From Notolepis coatsorum (taxonomy: Eukaryota; Chordata; Actinopteri; Aulopiformes; Paralepididae), in the NCBI GenBank assembly GCA_963971535.1, contig OZ020598.1, forward strand, positions 93,945,360-94,009,359: 64,000 bases of DNA, in the 5' to 3' direction. Every line of letters begins with the position of its first letter. The stretch's first letter is position 1. Shown here piece after piece: positions 20,963-34,874 of this stretch. The translations under genes and the position numbers were made by a program. A model generated the notes under the pieces. That model was not told where the DNA came from. It was given only the letters and a program-made list of their open reading frames with translations, and did no database searches.

Positions 20963-20996
20963 CCTCCCTCCCTCCCTCCCTCCCTCTCTCTCTCCA
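20762..20996. repeat. (CT)n and (CCCT)n microsatellite
   Basis: Compound pyrimidine tract with CTCT and CCCT blocks. Confidence 0.96.
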
Positions 20997-21385
20997 TCAG
21001 CAAAGGAATCCCATTAGAGACCAATGACAGCACAAAAGTTTATTTGATGTATATGAGACACAGAGCCATTCATTACTACAGCAATATTAGCCAGGGCCTT
21101 CCCAGCCTGGCAGCTATTAGGAAGAGATATAGAGCCCCGTCTGGCAGGGAACAAGACTCTGTTAGAGACTAACTGGACGACATGCTATCTCGTTGATACA
21201 TTAGAGCCCTTCAAAGTTACACAGTCCTGTTTGATAGATAGGCCTATGATGTAGCTCCGTACATAAGATACTTATTACATTATTAGATAGCCTTGTTCTC
21301 TCAGCCTGGGCTACAGCTAGGCAATATTAAGAGTGCTGAGTCATAGAGCCGAGTGCGTGCCAAGGGATGAACATTTCATCACATT

Positions 21386-21868
21386 TTGTCTAAGGGACCC
21401 TCATGTGAGATGGTTTTGTCTAAGGGGCCCTCATGTGAGATGGTTTTGTCTAAGGGGCCCTCATTTGAGATGGTTTTGTCTAAGGGACCCCCATGTGAGA
21501 TGGTTTTGTCTAAGGGACCCCCATGTGAGATGGTTTTGTCTAAGGGGCCCTCATGTGAGATGTTTTGTCTAAGGGACCCTCATGTGAGATGGTTTTGTCT
21601 AAGGGACCCTCATTTGAGATGGTTTTGTCTAAGGGACCCTCATTTGAGATGGTTTTGTCTAAGGGACCCCCATGTGAGATGGTTTTGTCTAAGGGACCCT
21701 CATTTGAGATGGTTTTGTCTAAGGGACCCCCATGTGAGATGGTTTTGTCTAAGGGACCCCCATGTGAGATGGTTTTGTCTAAGGGACCCTTATGAGATGG
21801 TTTTGTCTAAGGGACCCCGATTTGAGATGGTTTTGTCTAAGGGACCCCGATTTGAGATGGTTTTGTCT
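21386..21868. repeat. 30-bp minisatellite, 16 copies
   Basis: Unit TTTTGTCTAAGGGACCCTCA TGTGAGATGG with two common variants (TCATGTG/TCATTTG and CCATGTG). Because the unit length is divisible by three, it stays open in two forward frames; I treat that as a by-product. 21000-21385 before it and 21870-22840 after it hold nothing I recognise. Confidence 0.95.
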
Positions 21869-23059
<1,191 letters not shown>

Positions 23060-23138
23060 TACACTAGTATGAAGCTTCTCTCTTCTGTCATTATACACTG
23101 GTAAATGTTGTCATGTTTTAGACTGCTTCATCATAGGG

Positions 23139-23402
23139 GCAACAGTGGCTCGGGAGGTAGAGTATAATCCGGAGGTTTATACATCTGGTATTCCGGAGGT
23201 TCCCGGTTCGATTCCCGATCCACCCGGGCGGCAGCGTGTCGAAGTTTCCTTGAGCAAGACACTTAACCCCCGATAAGCAGGTTGGCACCTTGCATGGTCG
23301 CCTCCGCCGTCGGTGTGTGAATGTGTGAGTGAATGGGTCAAATGTGAGGAACAAATTGCAAAGCGCTTTGGATATAAGCGCTATATAAATGCACCATTTT
23401 AC
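23139..23402 (+). mobile_element. tRNA-derived SINE (percomorph type)
   Basis: The head has GTGGCTCGGGAGGTAGAGTA and a perfect B box GGTTCGATTCC. The body has GAAGTTTCCTTGAGCAAGAC ACTTAACCCC, and the tail AAGCGCTATATAAATGCACC, a very common teleost SINE. Confidence 0.85.
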
Positions 23403-23404
23403 AC

Positions 23405-23575
23405 AGTATGCCGCCCACCAGCCACTGGAAGGTTGATGGTTAAAATCCCTGCCCCAGCAGGAGGGGGTGACTGGTATAACATCTACTATGCCCACATCAC
23501 AGTCAATGTGGCTTTGAGCAAAGCAAGCACTCCTGAACGGCTCCACAGAGGCGGCCCTTCACTCTGAGGGAGACA
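23405..23575 (+). repeat. Degenerate SINE-like segment
   Basis: GCCACTGGAAGGTTGATGGT followed by TAAAATCCCTGCC resembles a decayed tRNA-SINE B-box region, and TTTGAGCAAAGCAAGCACTC its body. Confidence 0.45.
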
Positions 23576-23689
23576 CACGTAGGGCAGGGCACGTGTGAGG
23601 CTTCCGTGTTTGAACAAGATGAAAAAGACTCATTCCAATGACCTTGCGTGCCATGTCCAATAGACTAGCTTAGCCTTTCCTCATACTTT

Positions 23690-24166
23690 TTTTTTTATCT
23701 ACTTTTTCTCCTCCCTTTTTCTGTATTTTTCTCCCATCCCCAATTTAGTCGTTATGCCAATTCCCTTCCTGGCCGTTGCGTGCCCCCCCCCCCCCCCCAC
23801 TTGCCGGCCTAGGGAGGGTTGAAGACTATCACACATGTCTCCTCCGATACATGGGGAGTCAGCCAGCCGCTTCTTTTCACCTGACAGCGAGGACTCTCAC
23901 CGGGGGAGCGTAACACGTGGGAGGGTCACACTACCTCCTCCCCCAGATCCCTTCCTCGCTGAGCAGGCGCCCCGACCGACCAGTAGGAGTCGCTGTTTAC
24001 AGCGACCAGGATACACACCCGACCGGCTTCCCACCCGCTAACACTGCCAATCGTGTTAGTAGGGACGACCGACCAAGCCGGAGGCACCGCTGACAGCTGG
24101 ATTCGATACCAGTGTCTCTGCGGTGGTAGGCAGGCGCTTAGTCCGCTGCGCTACCCAGCCGCCGCC
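23690..24166 (-). mobile_element. tRNA-derived SINE, copy 2 of the 14.3-kb family
   Basis: The minus strand begins GGCGGCTGGGTAGCGCAGCGG; A box TAGCGCAGCGG, B-box-like GGTATCGAATCC. The body aligns with 14325-14788 throughout (CAGGCGCCCCGACCGA, GTAGGAGTCGCTGTTTACA). Confidence 0.82.
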
Positions 24167-24974
24167 TTTCCTCATCCTTGCAACCCAGTGTTCCTGTTTG
24201 TAGGCTGGTCAGAGGGCAGGCTAGTCCGAGAGGCAGGCAGATAGGCAGAAAGGCTGACGGGCAGACCGACAGGGCTGTCTATGCCTTATTGATGTACCCA
24301 AAACACTTGATGGATTGTTTCTAAAATAGTCAGCAGACTCACAGAGGCAATAAAGATGGTCAAATGACATGTTGCCTATAACCCCATGAGCCCCGGGGCA
24401 GATCTGAATAAGAGGCAACACAGTCACACACATTACGACAAACACAGACGTGTATAACCTACATGCTCTTGGGCCTCGGCATCACATTATGACACAGACT
24501 TCACACTTCACATAAGACAGGATAGCTACAGTATAGTGTCAACTGCATGCAAGACAGACTGGCCAGTACAATGATTAAGAACTTTGTTCACTGTGTGAGT
24601 GTGTGTAGACTATACATTCTTCTCTCCACTACTGACTGACCAGCACAGAGTGGCAGTTACCATCTTCCTGGACTTAGTTTGAAACAGCACTGTGCAATAT
24701 TACACCTACTGTAGACCTCAGTATATTTTTACTGTATTTATTTACTGTATATTTTATTCCATTTTTATTCTATTTTACTCTACTCTTATCCTAGGCAACT
24801 TGATTTGATTCATTTTATTATTCTAATTTGTGACCTGTTCTGTCTAAATGTTTAAATGTTGAGCGATTTGCAGTGTCTAATTTCCCACGGGATAATAAAA
24901 GTATTTCTATTCTATTCTATTCTATTCATTTATACTGCGTTCCAGAGTAAAGCTCCAAACAGAATATTCTCGAG
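24167..24974. other. Unannotated sequence
   Basis: No gene seen. A short (TTCTA)n run at 24903-24930 is the only repeat. Confidence 0.6.
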
Positions 24975-25343
<369 letters not shown>

Positions 25344-25350
<7 letters not shown>

Positions 25351-25355
25351 GTGTG

Positions 25356-25413
<58 letters not shown>

Positions 25414-25535
25414 GTGTGTGTGTGTGTGTGAGAGTGTGAGTATGTGTGTGTGTGTGTGTGTGTTTATGTGAGAGAGTGTGTGTGTACTGTACTATTATGT
25501 GAGAGAGTGTGTGTGTCAGTGTGTGTATGTGAGTG
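25344..25535. repeat. (GT)n microsatellite
   Basis: GT repeat with GA interruptions. Confidence 0.95.
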
Positions 25536-25540
25536 TGCAT

Positions 25541-26340
25541 GCACAGAAACCAAACAATATTTTTGTTGAAAAACTAATATTTTTCATGCAGATTCTCTTA
25601 ACGTTATAATTATCCTTCCACATCTGGCGATTATCAATAAAATATTATAACGCATATCGTCTATTAAGCTATACTGGTATAGACATATAATTTCCTATTA
25701 GACCTGCAGTCGTCTATAGTCTATATAATAGTATATTAACCATGGATGTGCACTTATTAATAAATTATAGTCCTGTATTGTCTTATGGTATATGATTTAA
25801 TACATGATACTGTAGTCCTGTATTTTCTTGGTGTGTTACAATTATGTAGTAAATTATAGTCCTGTATTATCTTGGTGTTAAATGATTTAATCAATTAATA
25901 GTCCTGTATTGTCATGTTAAGATTTCTCCCTGTTTTAGACCATTGTCTCGTTTCTAATCCACGCCTGCATCATCGCCTATAGAGGTGAATAAAGTTGAGT
26001 CAATTCAATGCATTTGGAGACACATCGATGCTCGACCACAAGTTATCATTCACCACCAGTCAACAAGAGGAGAGGTGGACTGCTGCTCTGACAGCCTGGC
26101 TGCTGTTGGGATGTTTTATTATATTGATCATAACCAGGCGCAGAATACCTAGATGTATTCATTTGAATCGCACTCTTTGTGACTCAGATCTAATCCTATA
26201 TCCTGTCTGAACGTGACGGGAATGTGTGTCTATATACTCTCTGCTCAGACAATCTGGAGATCAGATGTGTCTGAAATCATTCTAAATCAGATGTTATTAT
26301 ATGTTGCCGTGTCTGCAGCCAAAACACGTGGAGGGGGGGG
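25541..26340. other. AT-rich unannotated sequence
   Basis: A loose repeat of AGTCCTGTATTGTCTTGGTG appears at 25760-25920; otherwise nothing recognised. Confidence 0.55.
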
Positions 26341-26344
26341 GAAG

Positions 26345-26369
26345 CATTGGATTCTGTGACGTAAGGAAA

Positions 26370-26396
<27 letters not shown>
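26345..26396. repeat. Short (GA)n tract
   Basis: GA repeat in sequence upstream of the plastin gene. Confidence 0.9.
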
Positions 26397-26402
<6 letters not shown>

Positions 26403-26615
26403 AATCCCCAGTGAAACCAGCAGCCGAGCCCACTGGTATAGAATGGTTTAAGGTGGGGCTCCTCCAGGCAAGGTGGGTCAGAGATATCAGCCTACTGTAC
26501 ATCATCACACCGTCTGTCTGCTGCAGAACATGGCATTTGGGATAATATTAATAACGGGCCAAATAATAAGACAAATGGTGAATAAACTGCGCAAAAAATG
26601 CTCCCGTTTTCTCAC

Positions 26616-26690
26616 CTGAGCTCCAGCGCCGATCAAAAAAATCTGAAAAAGAGATCGAAGAAATAGTCCCTCTGTCGGTAGATGTATCGT
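26616..26690 (-). promoter_or_regulatory. Candidate noncoding first exon / promoter of the plastin gene
   Basis: On the minus strand a strong donor (CTCAG|GTGAGA) ends a short segment just downstream of a dense (GA)n tract, about 7.6 kb upstream of the first coding exon. Plastin genes commonly have a remote noncoding first exon. No TATA box or protein evidence is visible; this rests on one donor site and position only. Confidence 0.25.
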
Positions 26691-26696
26691 CCCCTC

Positions 26697-26973
<277 letters not shown>

Positions 26974-27204
26974 CACCGTTACCTCACTACCCCTCACGCT
27001 CTCCTCTCATTCCTCCAGGCTACTCCACTCCCTGTGTCCCTTCCTCCTCTCCCTCCCTCATTTCTCCTGTCCCTCTCTTTTGTTGATAAATAATAATAAT
27101 ATATGATTATATGCTTAATGTACTGTATGTTTTTATTGTGCATATGGTGTATTAACTAACTTGAACAAATTCATGGCAGCGTAAATACATTCTCATTCTT
27201 GTTT

Positions 27205-27770
27205 GTATGTTGTGTATATGTAATGTATGTTGTGTATAGCATGTAATGTACTGTATGTTGTGTGTATATTATGTAGTGGACTGTATGTTGTGTGTGTACT
27301 GTATATAGTATATAATGTACTGTATGTTGTGTGTGTATAAATAGTATGTAATGTACTGTACAGTATGTTGTGTGTGTATATTAGTATATAATGTACTGTA
27401 TGTTGTGTGTGTGTACAATCATGTACATGTATATATAATGTACTGTATGTTGTGTGTGTATAAATAGTATGTAATGTACTGTACAGTATGTTGTGTGTGT
27501 ATATAGTATATAATGTACTGTATGTTGTGTGTGTGTACAATCATGTACATGTATATATAATGTACTGTATGTTGTGTGTGTACAATGTACATGTATATAT
27601 AACGTACTGTATGTTGTGTGTGTACAATGTACATGTATATATAACGTACTGTATGTTGTGTGTGTACAATGTACATGTATATATAACGTACTGTATGTTG
27701 TGTGTGTGTGTGTGTGTGTGTGCGTGCGTGTTTGCGTGCGTGCGTGCGTGTGTGTGTGTGTGTATATAGT
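27205..27770. repeat. ~42-bp minisatellite plus (GT)n
   Basis: Copies of TAATGTACTGTATGTTGTGT GTGTACAATG TACATGTATATA with length variants, followed by (GT)n/(GCGT)n. Contains many self-complementary TGTACA/TACATGTA pieces. Confidence 0.92.
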
Positions 27771-28139
27771 GTACTGGAGAAATATAACAACTTCAGAACA
27801 TATTACCACGCAACAAGTTGTCTGGGTATCCCGGGGTCATTGTTCTGTAATGTTTCATAGATGGTTGTGGATCAGAGAGGTACAGTATAGCACCCAGGGT
27901 GTGAGTCTATGAAGATGTCTCCACCTGCGACACGTAAAGTTCATCAACAGAATGTATCGTTTGGGACCCAGTACCTTCTCTGCAGCCCTGACCCCCTGCT
28001 GCAATGTGTGTGTAGTATTGACCTTTTGGCAATGTTTCACTCTTTTATTATTTATTTTTTAAGATTATTTTATAGCATTCAACTTTTTCTTAATATTATT
28101 AATTCTAAATGAAGTCTATATTTTGTGATTCTGTGTGAA
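27771..28139. other. Unannotated sequence
   Basis: No gene or repeat recognised. Confidence 0.55.
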
Positions 28140-28438
<299 letters not shown>

Positions 28439-28731
28439 CATGGATGTGTATAAAGTATCTGGTGAAAAGGCTTACATTTTATTTGTCCTTTATTTAGACA
28501 GGCAGTCCCATTCTGTACAATATCATATAAAAACAAATTGGACAAACAAGCACAGTTTATCGGTCATAGATTACTGTACAGCAGTCGAAAAACAAACAAA
28601 CATGTAGATGAAAGGAAACGAGTAAGCCAGGCGAACAATAGAGGTGGCGTATCTATTGTAGTTCCCACATTCCCAGCAGACGGTGAGGGTTCCTCTCACC
28701 ATGTTCAGAACACTGATCATTACATCATATA

Positions 28732-30869
28732 CAGTGGTGGAAGTACTCTGGTAAAGTAAAAGTCCTCCATTCAAATTATACTTAAGTAAAAGTAGAGTAA
28801 AAGTATTTGCTATTGAATGTACTTAAGTATCTAAAGTAAAAGTACACATTCTACATGACGAGGTTAAAGTGGTGTTTGGTCCAGTTATGCTGCTCTGATT
28901 AAAGGTTATGTTAAAGTGGTACATGGTCCAGTTATGCTGTTCTGATTAAAGGTGATGTTAAAGTGGTACATGGTCCAGTTATGCTGCTCTGATTAAAGGT
29001 GATGTTAAAGTGGTGTGTGGTCCAGTTATGCTGCTCTGATTAAAGGTGATGTTAAAGTGGTGTGTGGTCCAGTTATGCTGCTCTGATTAAAGGTGATGTT
29101 AAAGTGGTGTGTGGTCCAGTTATGCTGCTCTGATTAAAGGTGATGTTAAAGTGGTGTGTGGTCCAGTTATGCTGCTCTGATTAAAGGTGATGTTAAAGTG
29201 GTGTGTGGTCCAGTTATGCTGCTCTGATTAAAGGTTATGTTAAAGTGGTATGTAGTCCAGTTATGCTGCTCTGATTAAATGTTATGTTAAAGTGGTGTGT
29301 GGTCCAGCTATGCTGCTCTGATTAAAGGTGATGTTAAAGTGGTGTGTGGTCCAGTTATGCTGCTCTGATTAAAGGTTGTTAAAGTGGTGTGTGGTCCAGT
29401 TATGCTGCTCTGATTAAAGGTTGTTAAAGTGGTGTGTGGTCCAGTTATGCTGCTCTGATTAAAGGTTATGTTAAAGTGGTGTGTGGTCCAGTTATGCTGC
29501 TCTGATTAAAGGTTATGTTAAAGTGGTACATGGTCCAGTTATGCTGTTCTGATTAAAGGTGATGTTAAAGTGGTACATGGTCCAGTTATGCTGCTCTGAT
29601 TAAAGGTGATGTTAAAGTGGTGTGTGGTCCAGTTATGCTGCTCTGATTAAAGGTGATGTTAAAGTGGTGTGTGGTCCAGTTATGCTGCTCTGATTAAAGG
29701 TGATGTTAAAGTGGTGTGTGGTCCAGTTATGCTGCTCTGATTAAAGGTGATGTTAAAGTGGTGTGTGGTCCAGTTATGCTGCTCTGATTAAAGGTGATGT
29801 TAAAGTGGTGTGTGGTCCAGTTATGCTGCTCTGATTAAAGGTTATGTTAAAGTGGTATGTAGTCCAGTTATGCTGCTCTGATTAAAGGTGATGTTAAAGT
29901 GGTGTGTGGTCCAGCTATGCTGCTCTGATTAAAGGTGATGTTAAAGTGGTGTGTGGTCCAGTTATGCTGCTCTGATTAAAGGTTGTTAAAGTGGTGTGTG
30001 GTCCAGTTATGCTGCTCTGATTAAAGGTTGTTAAAGTGGTGTGTGGTCCAGTTATGCTGCTCTGATTAAAGGTTATGTTAAAGTGGTGTGTGGTCCAGTT
30101 ATGCTGCTCTGATTAAAGGTGATGTTAAAGTGGTACGTGGTCCAGTTATGCTGCTCTGATTAAAGGTTATGTTAAAGTGGTATGTGGTCCAGTTATGCTG
30201 CTCTGATTAAAGGTTATGTTAAAGTGGTGTGTGGTCCAGTTATGCTGCTCTGATTAAAGGTGATGTTAAAGTGGTACGTGGTCCAGTTATGCTGCTCTGA
30301 TTAAAGGTGATGTTAAAGTGGTATGTGGTTCAGCTATGCTGCTGATTAAAGGTTGTGTTAAAGTGGTATGTGGTCCAGTTATGCTGCTCTGATTAAAGGT
30401 TATGTTAAAGTGGTGTGTGGTCCAGTTATTGCTGCTCTGATTAAAGGTTGTGTTAAAGTGGTATGTGGTCCAGTTATGCTGCTCTGATTAAAGGTGATGT
30501 TAAAGTGGTATGTGGTCCAGTTATGCTGCTCTGATTAAAGGAAGGTTGTGTTAAAGTGGTGTGTGGTCCAGTTATGCTGCTCTGATTACGTCCTCTTGAA
30601 GTTGACAGTCTTCACACGTGAAAGTACTCTTCATACATTTTTTATTTTGTATATATTATGTTTCCTATGCAAAATCCTTTTCTCCAAAGTAACTAGTAGT
30701 AACTGATGGGTTCAGATAAATGTAGTGGAGTAAAAAGTACAACATTTCCCTTGAAATGTAGTGGAGTAAATGTATGAAGTTCCCTCAAATTTAAATACTC
30801 ACATAAAGTACAAGCAGCTCAAAAATGCACTCAAGTACAGTACTTGTGTAAAAATACTTTCCACCACTG
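28732..30869. mobile_element. hAT-type MITE expanded by an internal minisatellite
   Basis: The perfect 9-bp terminal repeats CAGTGGTGG and CCACCACTG, with AAGTACTC/AAGTATTT next to them and AGTAAAAGTA-rich subterminal regions, are a well-known teleost hAT-derived family. I see no clear 8-bp duplication. The interior is replaced by about 1.73 kb of a 47-bp tandem repeat. Confidence 0.8.
28863..30590. repeat. 47-bp minisatellite with higher-order repeat
   Basis: About 37 copies of TTAAAGTGGTGTGTGGTCCA GTTATGCTGCTCTGATTAAA GGTGATG. Marker variants (CTGTTCTG, GTATGTAGTCC, CCAGCTATGC, GGTTGTTAAAG) recur at about 605-bp spacing, showing duplication of a 13-unit block. Confidence 0.95.
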
Positions 30870-31597
30870 ATAATAATCACCTTACCGTGGCAATATCACT
30901 GACTCTAGACGTATCTGGCAACTGTCAGTTCACTGCTACCAGTCTCTACATGCTAGAACCCTCCCAGCCTCTTTCTCGATTCTTACTCACTCATTCCTCC
31001 GATTTCTTAACTCCTCCTCTTGTATTCCCATCCTTCCTTCATTCCCTCCCTCCCTCCCTCCTTCCTCATACCTGTCCTCTCCTTTCAGCCACCCCTTCCT
31101 CATACCTGTCCTCTTCTCTTCACTTCCTCATTCTCATCCCTCTCCTCTCTTCCTCTCCTCCCCTCTAACCCCCCCTCCTCTGCTCCCCTCATACCTGTCT
31201 TCCCAGAGCGATGTGCTGAATCTTGTCTGACGCTGAATTCCTCTTTTATGGCAGAAAACCATACGAAACTTTGCAGACGATGGCAGAGTTGTTGTGGTGC
31301 TGGGAAACTGATCAGCCACGTCCTGGAGAATCATGACTGGTCTTGTCAGCTCCGTGTTTCTACCTGAGCTGCACAGCTGGGTGACTGGTTACACTCCATT
31401 TAAGCACTTTTCTCTGATCTCGCTTGTTGGAAAGTTGAGACATTTGGACCCGTAGCCCTATTTCCTGCTTACCAATGATGTTGTCTTTTCTCAGCACAAT
31501 CCATGCTGTTGTTCACACCGGATACGCTCAGCTCTGGCTAGTTAGCCACAAAACAAGTTGCTTTTTTATTGTCATAAATAATATTGTTAACAATTAT
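30870..31597. other. Unannotated sequence
   Basis: A pyrimidine-rich stretch at 30980-31200 and no recognised gene; short open frames lack motifs. Confidence 0.55.
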
Positions 31598-31618
31598 GTA
31601 CTGTATGTATGTATGTAT

Positions 31619-31812
31619 GGCGGCACGGTGGTGTAGTGGTTAACACTGTCGCCTCACAGCATCAAGGTCCAGGGTTCGATTCCCGCTTGGGGACCAGGTT
31701 TCCATGATGCCAGGTACCCAGGTGGGGTATCTCCCAGGCCTTTCTGTGTGGAGTTTGCATGTTCTCCCTGTGCTCGCAAGGGTGAGCTGAGGGTTGAGGG
31801 CGTCCAGTATGA
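31619..31812 (+). mobile_element. tRNA-derived SINE (GGCGGCACGGTGG family)
   Basis: Head GGCGGCACGGTGGTGTAGTG GTTAACACTG, B box GGTTCGATTCC, body GGAGTTTGCATGTTCTCCCT. Widely dispersed in teleosts. Confidence 0.88.
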
Positions 31813-32059
31813 ACAACAGAAAACAAAAGGTTATGACTATAACCTAGTTATATGAGTACTGGCTGAGCGTCTCGCTCTTCGCCATAACGAGATATATCCT
31901 TATCTCCAGTACCTACTGTACTTCATTAACGAAAACAATGCACCCATGTGCACTTGACCAGGCCCCGCCCCAGTGTCCCCTACAAGACACCGGACATGGT
32001 CATACTCGCCCTCCTCGGGAAAAGGTTTCCATCATAGAAAACCCAACCAAGGGACCTCA

Positions 32060-32170
32060 GGGCGCGCTAAGAGCGAGACGCTCAGCCAGTACTCATATAA
32101 CTAGGTTATAGTCATAACCTTTCGTTATATAGCGTACTGGCCTCGCGTCTCTCTCTTCGCCATAACGAGA
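32060..32170 (-). repeat. DIRS-2 internal complementary region
   Basis: It contains GCGAGACGCTCAGCCAGTAC and the complement of the element end, repeating in inverted orientation the right terminus at 31826-31895, then a second half for the missing left end. Confidence 0.85.
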
Positions 32171-32404
32171 TATGGGGCAGAGCAGACGCGTGGCCCGACA
32201 AATGTACCCCCTGAGGACCCGCAAGCCCTACCACCAGGGGGGAGGGGAGTCCCGTCCCCCCGCCCTTCCTAGTGAAGAGGGTGCGGCAGTCAACTCCACC
32301 AAAGTGCGAAAAAAGAGGGAACTAGAGACCCCTAAAAACGCACAGCACAGGCGGGACCACGTGTGACACATCACCCCGTGGCACACACCCACACACCCCT
32401 GCTA

Positions 32405-33257
32405 ACCCACCGAAGGGCGGGATGCAGGGGAGGTCCCAGACCTCAGAACCGCCTGGGAGACAGAACCCTCAGTCATGTCCATGAGGTAAAACCTAACGAA
32501 GGGACCCGGGGAGGACCAGGAAGCCGCAGCACAGATGTCCTCCACCGAGGCCCCCTCTAACAAGGCGGCAGAGGCCGCCACTCCACGAGTGGAGTGCGCC
32601 CTGACACCCCCAGGGGGGGCCAGTCCAGCCAACGTGTAGCAAAGGGCAATGCCCTCGCACAACCAATGCGACAGGCGCTGTTTGGACAGTTCCTTACCAG
32701 CGCGAGAGCCACCGTAACAAACAAAGAGCTGATCGGTAGCCCTGAAGTCCTGAGTCCGACTGAGGTAAACCCCCAAAGCCCGGACGGGACACGACAGGTG
32801 AAGGTTCGCCTCCAACTCACCAGCGTGAGGAGGCGGATGAAACGCCTGAACCACAATATCCCTGGAGCGAAAAGAGCTCCGGATATTTTTTGGCACGAAG
32901 ACTGGATTAGGCCTCAGAGTCGCACCGCTATTGACACGAATAGACAAGCACTCAGGCCGCACCGAGAGAGCACACGCTTAGCGGAGGTGATGGCCGGCAG
33001 GAACGCAGTCTTGAAGACAGCTGTTCCAAAGACGCCTGCTCAAGAGGCTCAAACGGGGCCTCAGACAACCGGCCGAGGACCAGTTGGCGGTCCCAACACG
33101 GAGACAGAGAACGTTCCACCGGCTTAAGACGCCGAGCGCCAAGCAGGAAACGCTTCACAAGAGGGTGGCTGAACAACGTAACGCCCTCAAACCCCACATG
33201 ACAAGAGGATATAGCCGCGGCATATACCCTCACCGTCGAAGCCGACAGTCTACCCAA
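32405..33257 (-). pseudogene. DIRS-2 tyrosine recombinase, catalytic Tyr present but frameshifted
   Basis: The first segment gives [20 protein letters not shown] and [13 protein letters not shown]. After a shift, RPECLSIRVNSGATLRPNPV and CPVRALGVYLSRTQDFRATD lead to [20 protein letters not shown] and [16 protein letters not shown]. His, the second Arg and the Tyr nucleophile of the H-x-x-R…Y set are therefore present, unlike in DIRS-1. The region with the first Arg is disrupted. Confidence 0.88.
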
Positions 33258-33444
33258 AATAGACTGAAGGAAGGAAAGGACAGCGTCCAGCTCGAGAATG
33301 GAGTAGGTCGCTATGGTTATAGCTCCTCTCCCGTTATTTTAATTTTGCTTTTAAAAGCCTCTTTTTACAACACCAATGCGTTTAAACCTTGACGTATATA
33401 TCAACTGAGATCTTCAACTAACTATATTGACTGAAAGAATCAAG

Positions 33445-34874
33445 ATGGCACCAAGGAAAGAGAGACCGGGAACTAAATCAACTGCAGACGATCCGATTGT
33501 GGATACGGTTTCCGTGCGTGGCAGAGCAGGAGATATCGAGACAAAAATAGCTGAGACTGCCACCTCCTCCACCGTCCCCACCACCTCCGCCGATATAGAA
33601 TATCTTGCTAAGCTAATAAAGACCTTAACTGATAAGGTTGACGCTATACGTGACCCTCTTTGCGCTGCCCCTGTGCCTCAAATAGATCCGCTATCAGCTC
33701 TATCCTCAATCTTTCAAAATGTTCAGTTGCTATCGCTATTAGCTCTATCTTTAATCTTTCAAAATGTTCAGTTGCTATTGCATGCACTCATCTGTGTTTC
33801 ACTACACACTTGAGTGCATGCTTACCAACTGGTAGTCTGCAACACTACTATCACCGACATCTAAGAAGGGAGATCCCCCCTTGAATGGCCCTTCTAAGGT
33901 TTCTCTCCTCCACACTGCCTGTGGAGCATTTTTCCCTATTGTTAGGTTTTAGTGAGTTTTTCCTTACCTTCGCGTGGGGTATGTCTGGGAGTGCTTGCAT
34001 TCTTTCATTTATTTGCATTTATCTTACATTTTTTGGACCTTATGGTGTTCTTGTTCTGTTCTTGACTTATTGTTATGTTTTCTTCTTGACTTGTTTAAAG
34101 AAGACCTGTACGGCCCATGGGGACATTAACGTGTGTTGTCGGGCCTTATAAATAAATTTTATTTGATTTGATATCCAAGATTCTATCGAATCCAAAATCG
34201 AAGAGTTAAGGACAGCAGCTGGTGAACATATCGAACGTACTGTTGCAGTGGAAGCCACCTTGGACGAACACACGCAGAGATTCGATGTGATCGATGGGGC
34301 CATAGATGAATACAACGGGAAGCTAACGGCTAAGATAGATGAAAACAACGAGAAGCTAACGGCTAAGATATTTGAACTCGAATACCATTTCCGCAGATTG
34401 AATATTCGTATAGTGGGTTTGGATGAGTCAGTGAGCTGTGTACAACCCAATACCTCGTTTGCGGCAGTGTTACTCCAAATTCTGGGATCGGGTATCCTCT
34501 CTATGTCACCTGAAGTGGATCAGTGCTACAGAATTGGATCCCGAATTAACAGCAACAACAAACCTAGGGTGGTTATTGCTAGCCTACGTCAAATTGGAAT
34601 AAGAGATATGATTATTCGGGAGGCACGGAAGATGAAGGGTATTCTGAAATACAACGGGAAACCAGTTTATTTCTACGAGGATTATTGCCGTGAAGTTGTG
34701 ATTCTACGAGCCTGTTACAAGCCAGCGATGTCTCTACTTTATGGGAAAGGTCTCAAGCCCACACTGTGGTATCCTGCAAAGCTTTCCATCGTCGATAAAG
34801 ACGGACAGAGGGTTCATCTCTCCTCGCCTAAAGATGCAGAGGAATACATGGAGGACCCACTACGTGGAGGATAG
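33445..34874 (+). pseudogene. L1 ORF1 (RNA-binding protein), split by insertion
   Basis: Starts APRKERPGTKSTADDPIVDT. After the insertion it resumes with a coiled-coil segment (KLTAKIDENNEKLTAKIFEL) and the RRM-like core LNIRIVGLDESV, CYRIGSRINSNNKPRVVIAS and EARKMKGILKYNGKPVYFYE, ending EEYMEDPLRGG. This is the usual fish L1 ORF1p (transposase 22-like) architecture. Confidence 0.85.
33690..34171 (+). mobile_element. LINE 3' end fragment nested in L1 ORF1
   Basis: Matches 58440-58823 over AAGAAGGGAGATCCCCCCTT and GGCGTGGGGTATGTCTGGGA-like blocks and GGCCCATGGGGACATTAAC. Ends in AATAAATTTTATTTGATTTGAT. It interrupts the ORF1 coding frame. Confidence 0.82.

Larger units (their letters stand above)
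31826..33300 (-). mobile_element. DIRS-like element 2, 5'-truncated (recombinase and right end)
   Basis: Minus-strand DIRS fragment: recombinase remnant (33257-32405), then the internal complementary region (about 32060-32170) and the right inverted repeat running to 31826. The ends contain GGTTATGACTATAACC. Sequence left of the recombinase N-terminus is lost where an L1 element begins. Confidence 0.9.

Noticed and set aside
28863..30590. CRISPR-like regular repeats
   Set aside because: There are no unique spacers; the repeats are head-to-tail and the genome is vertebrate.
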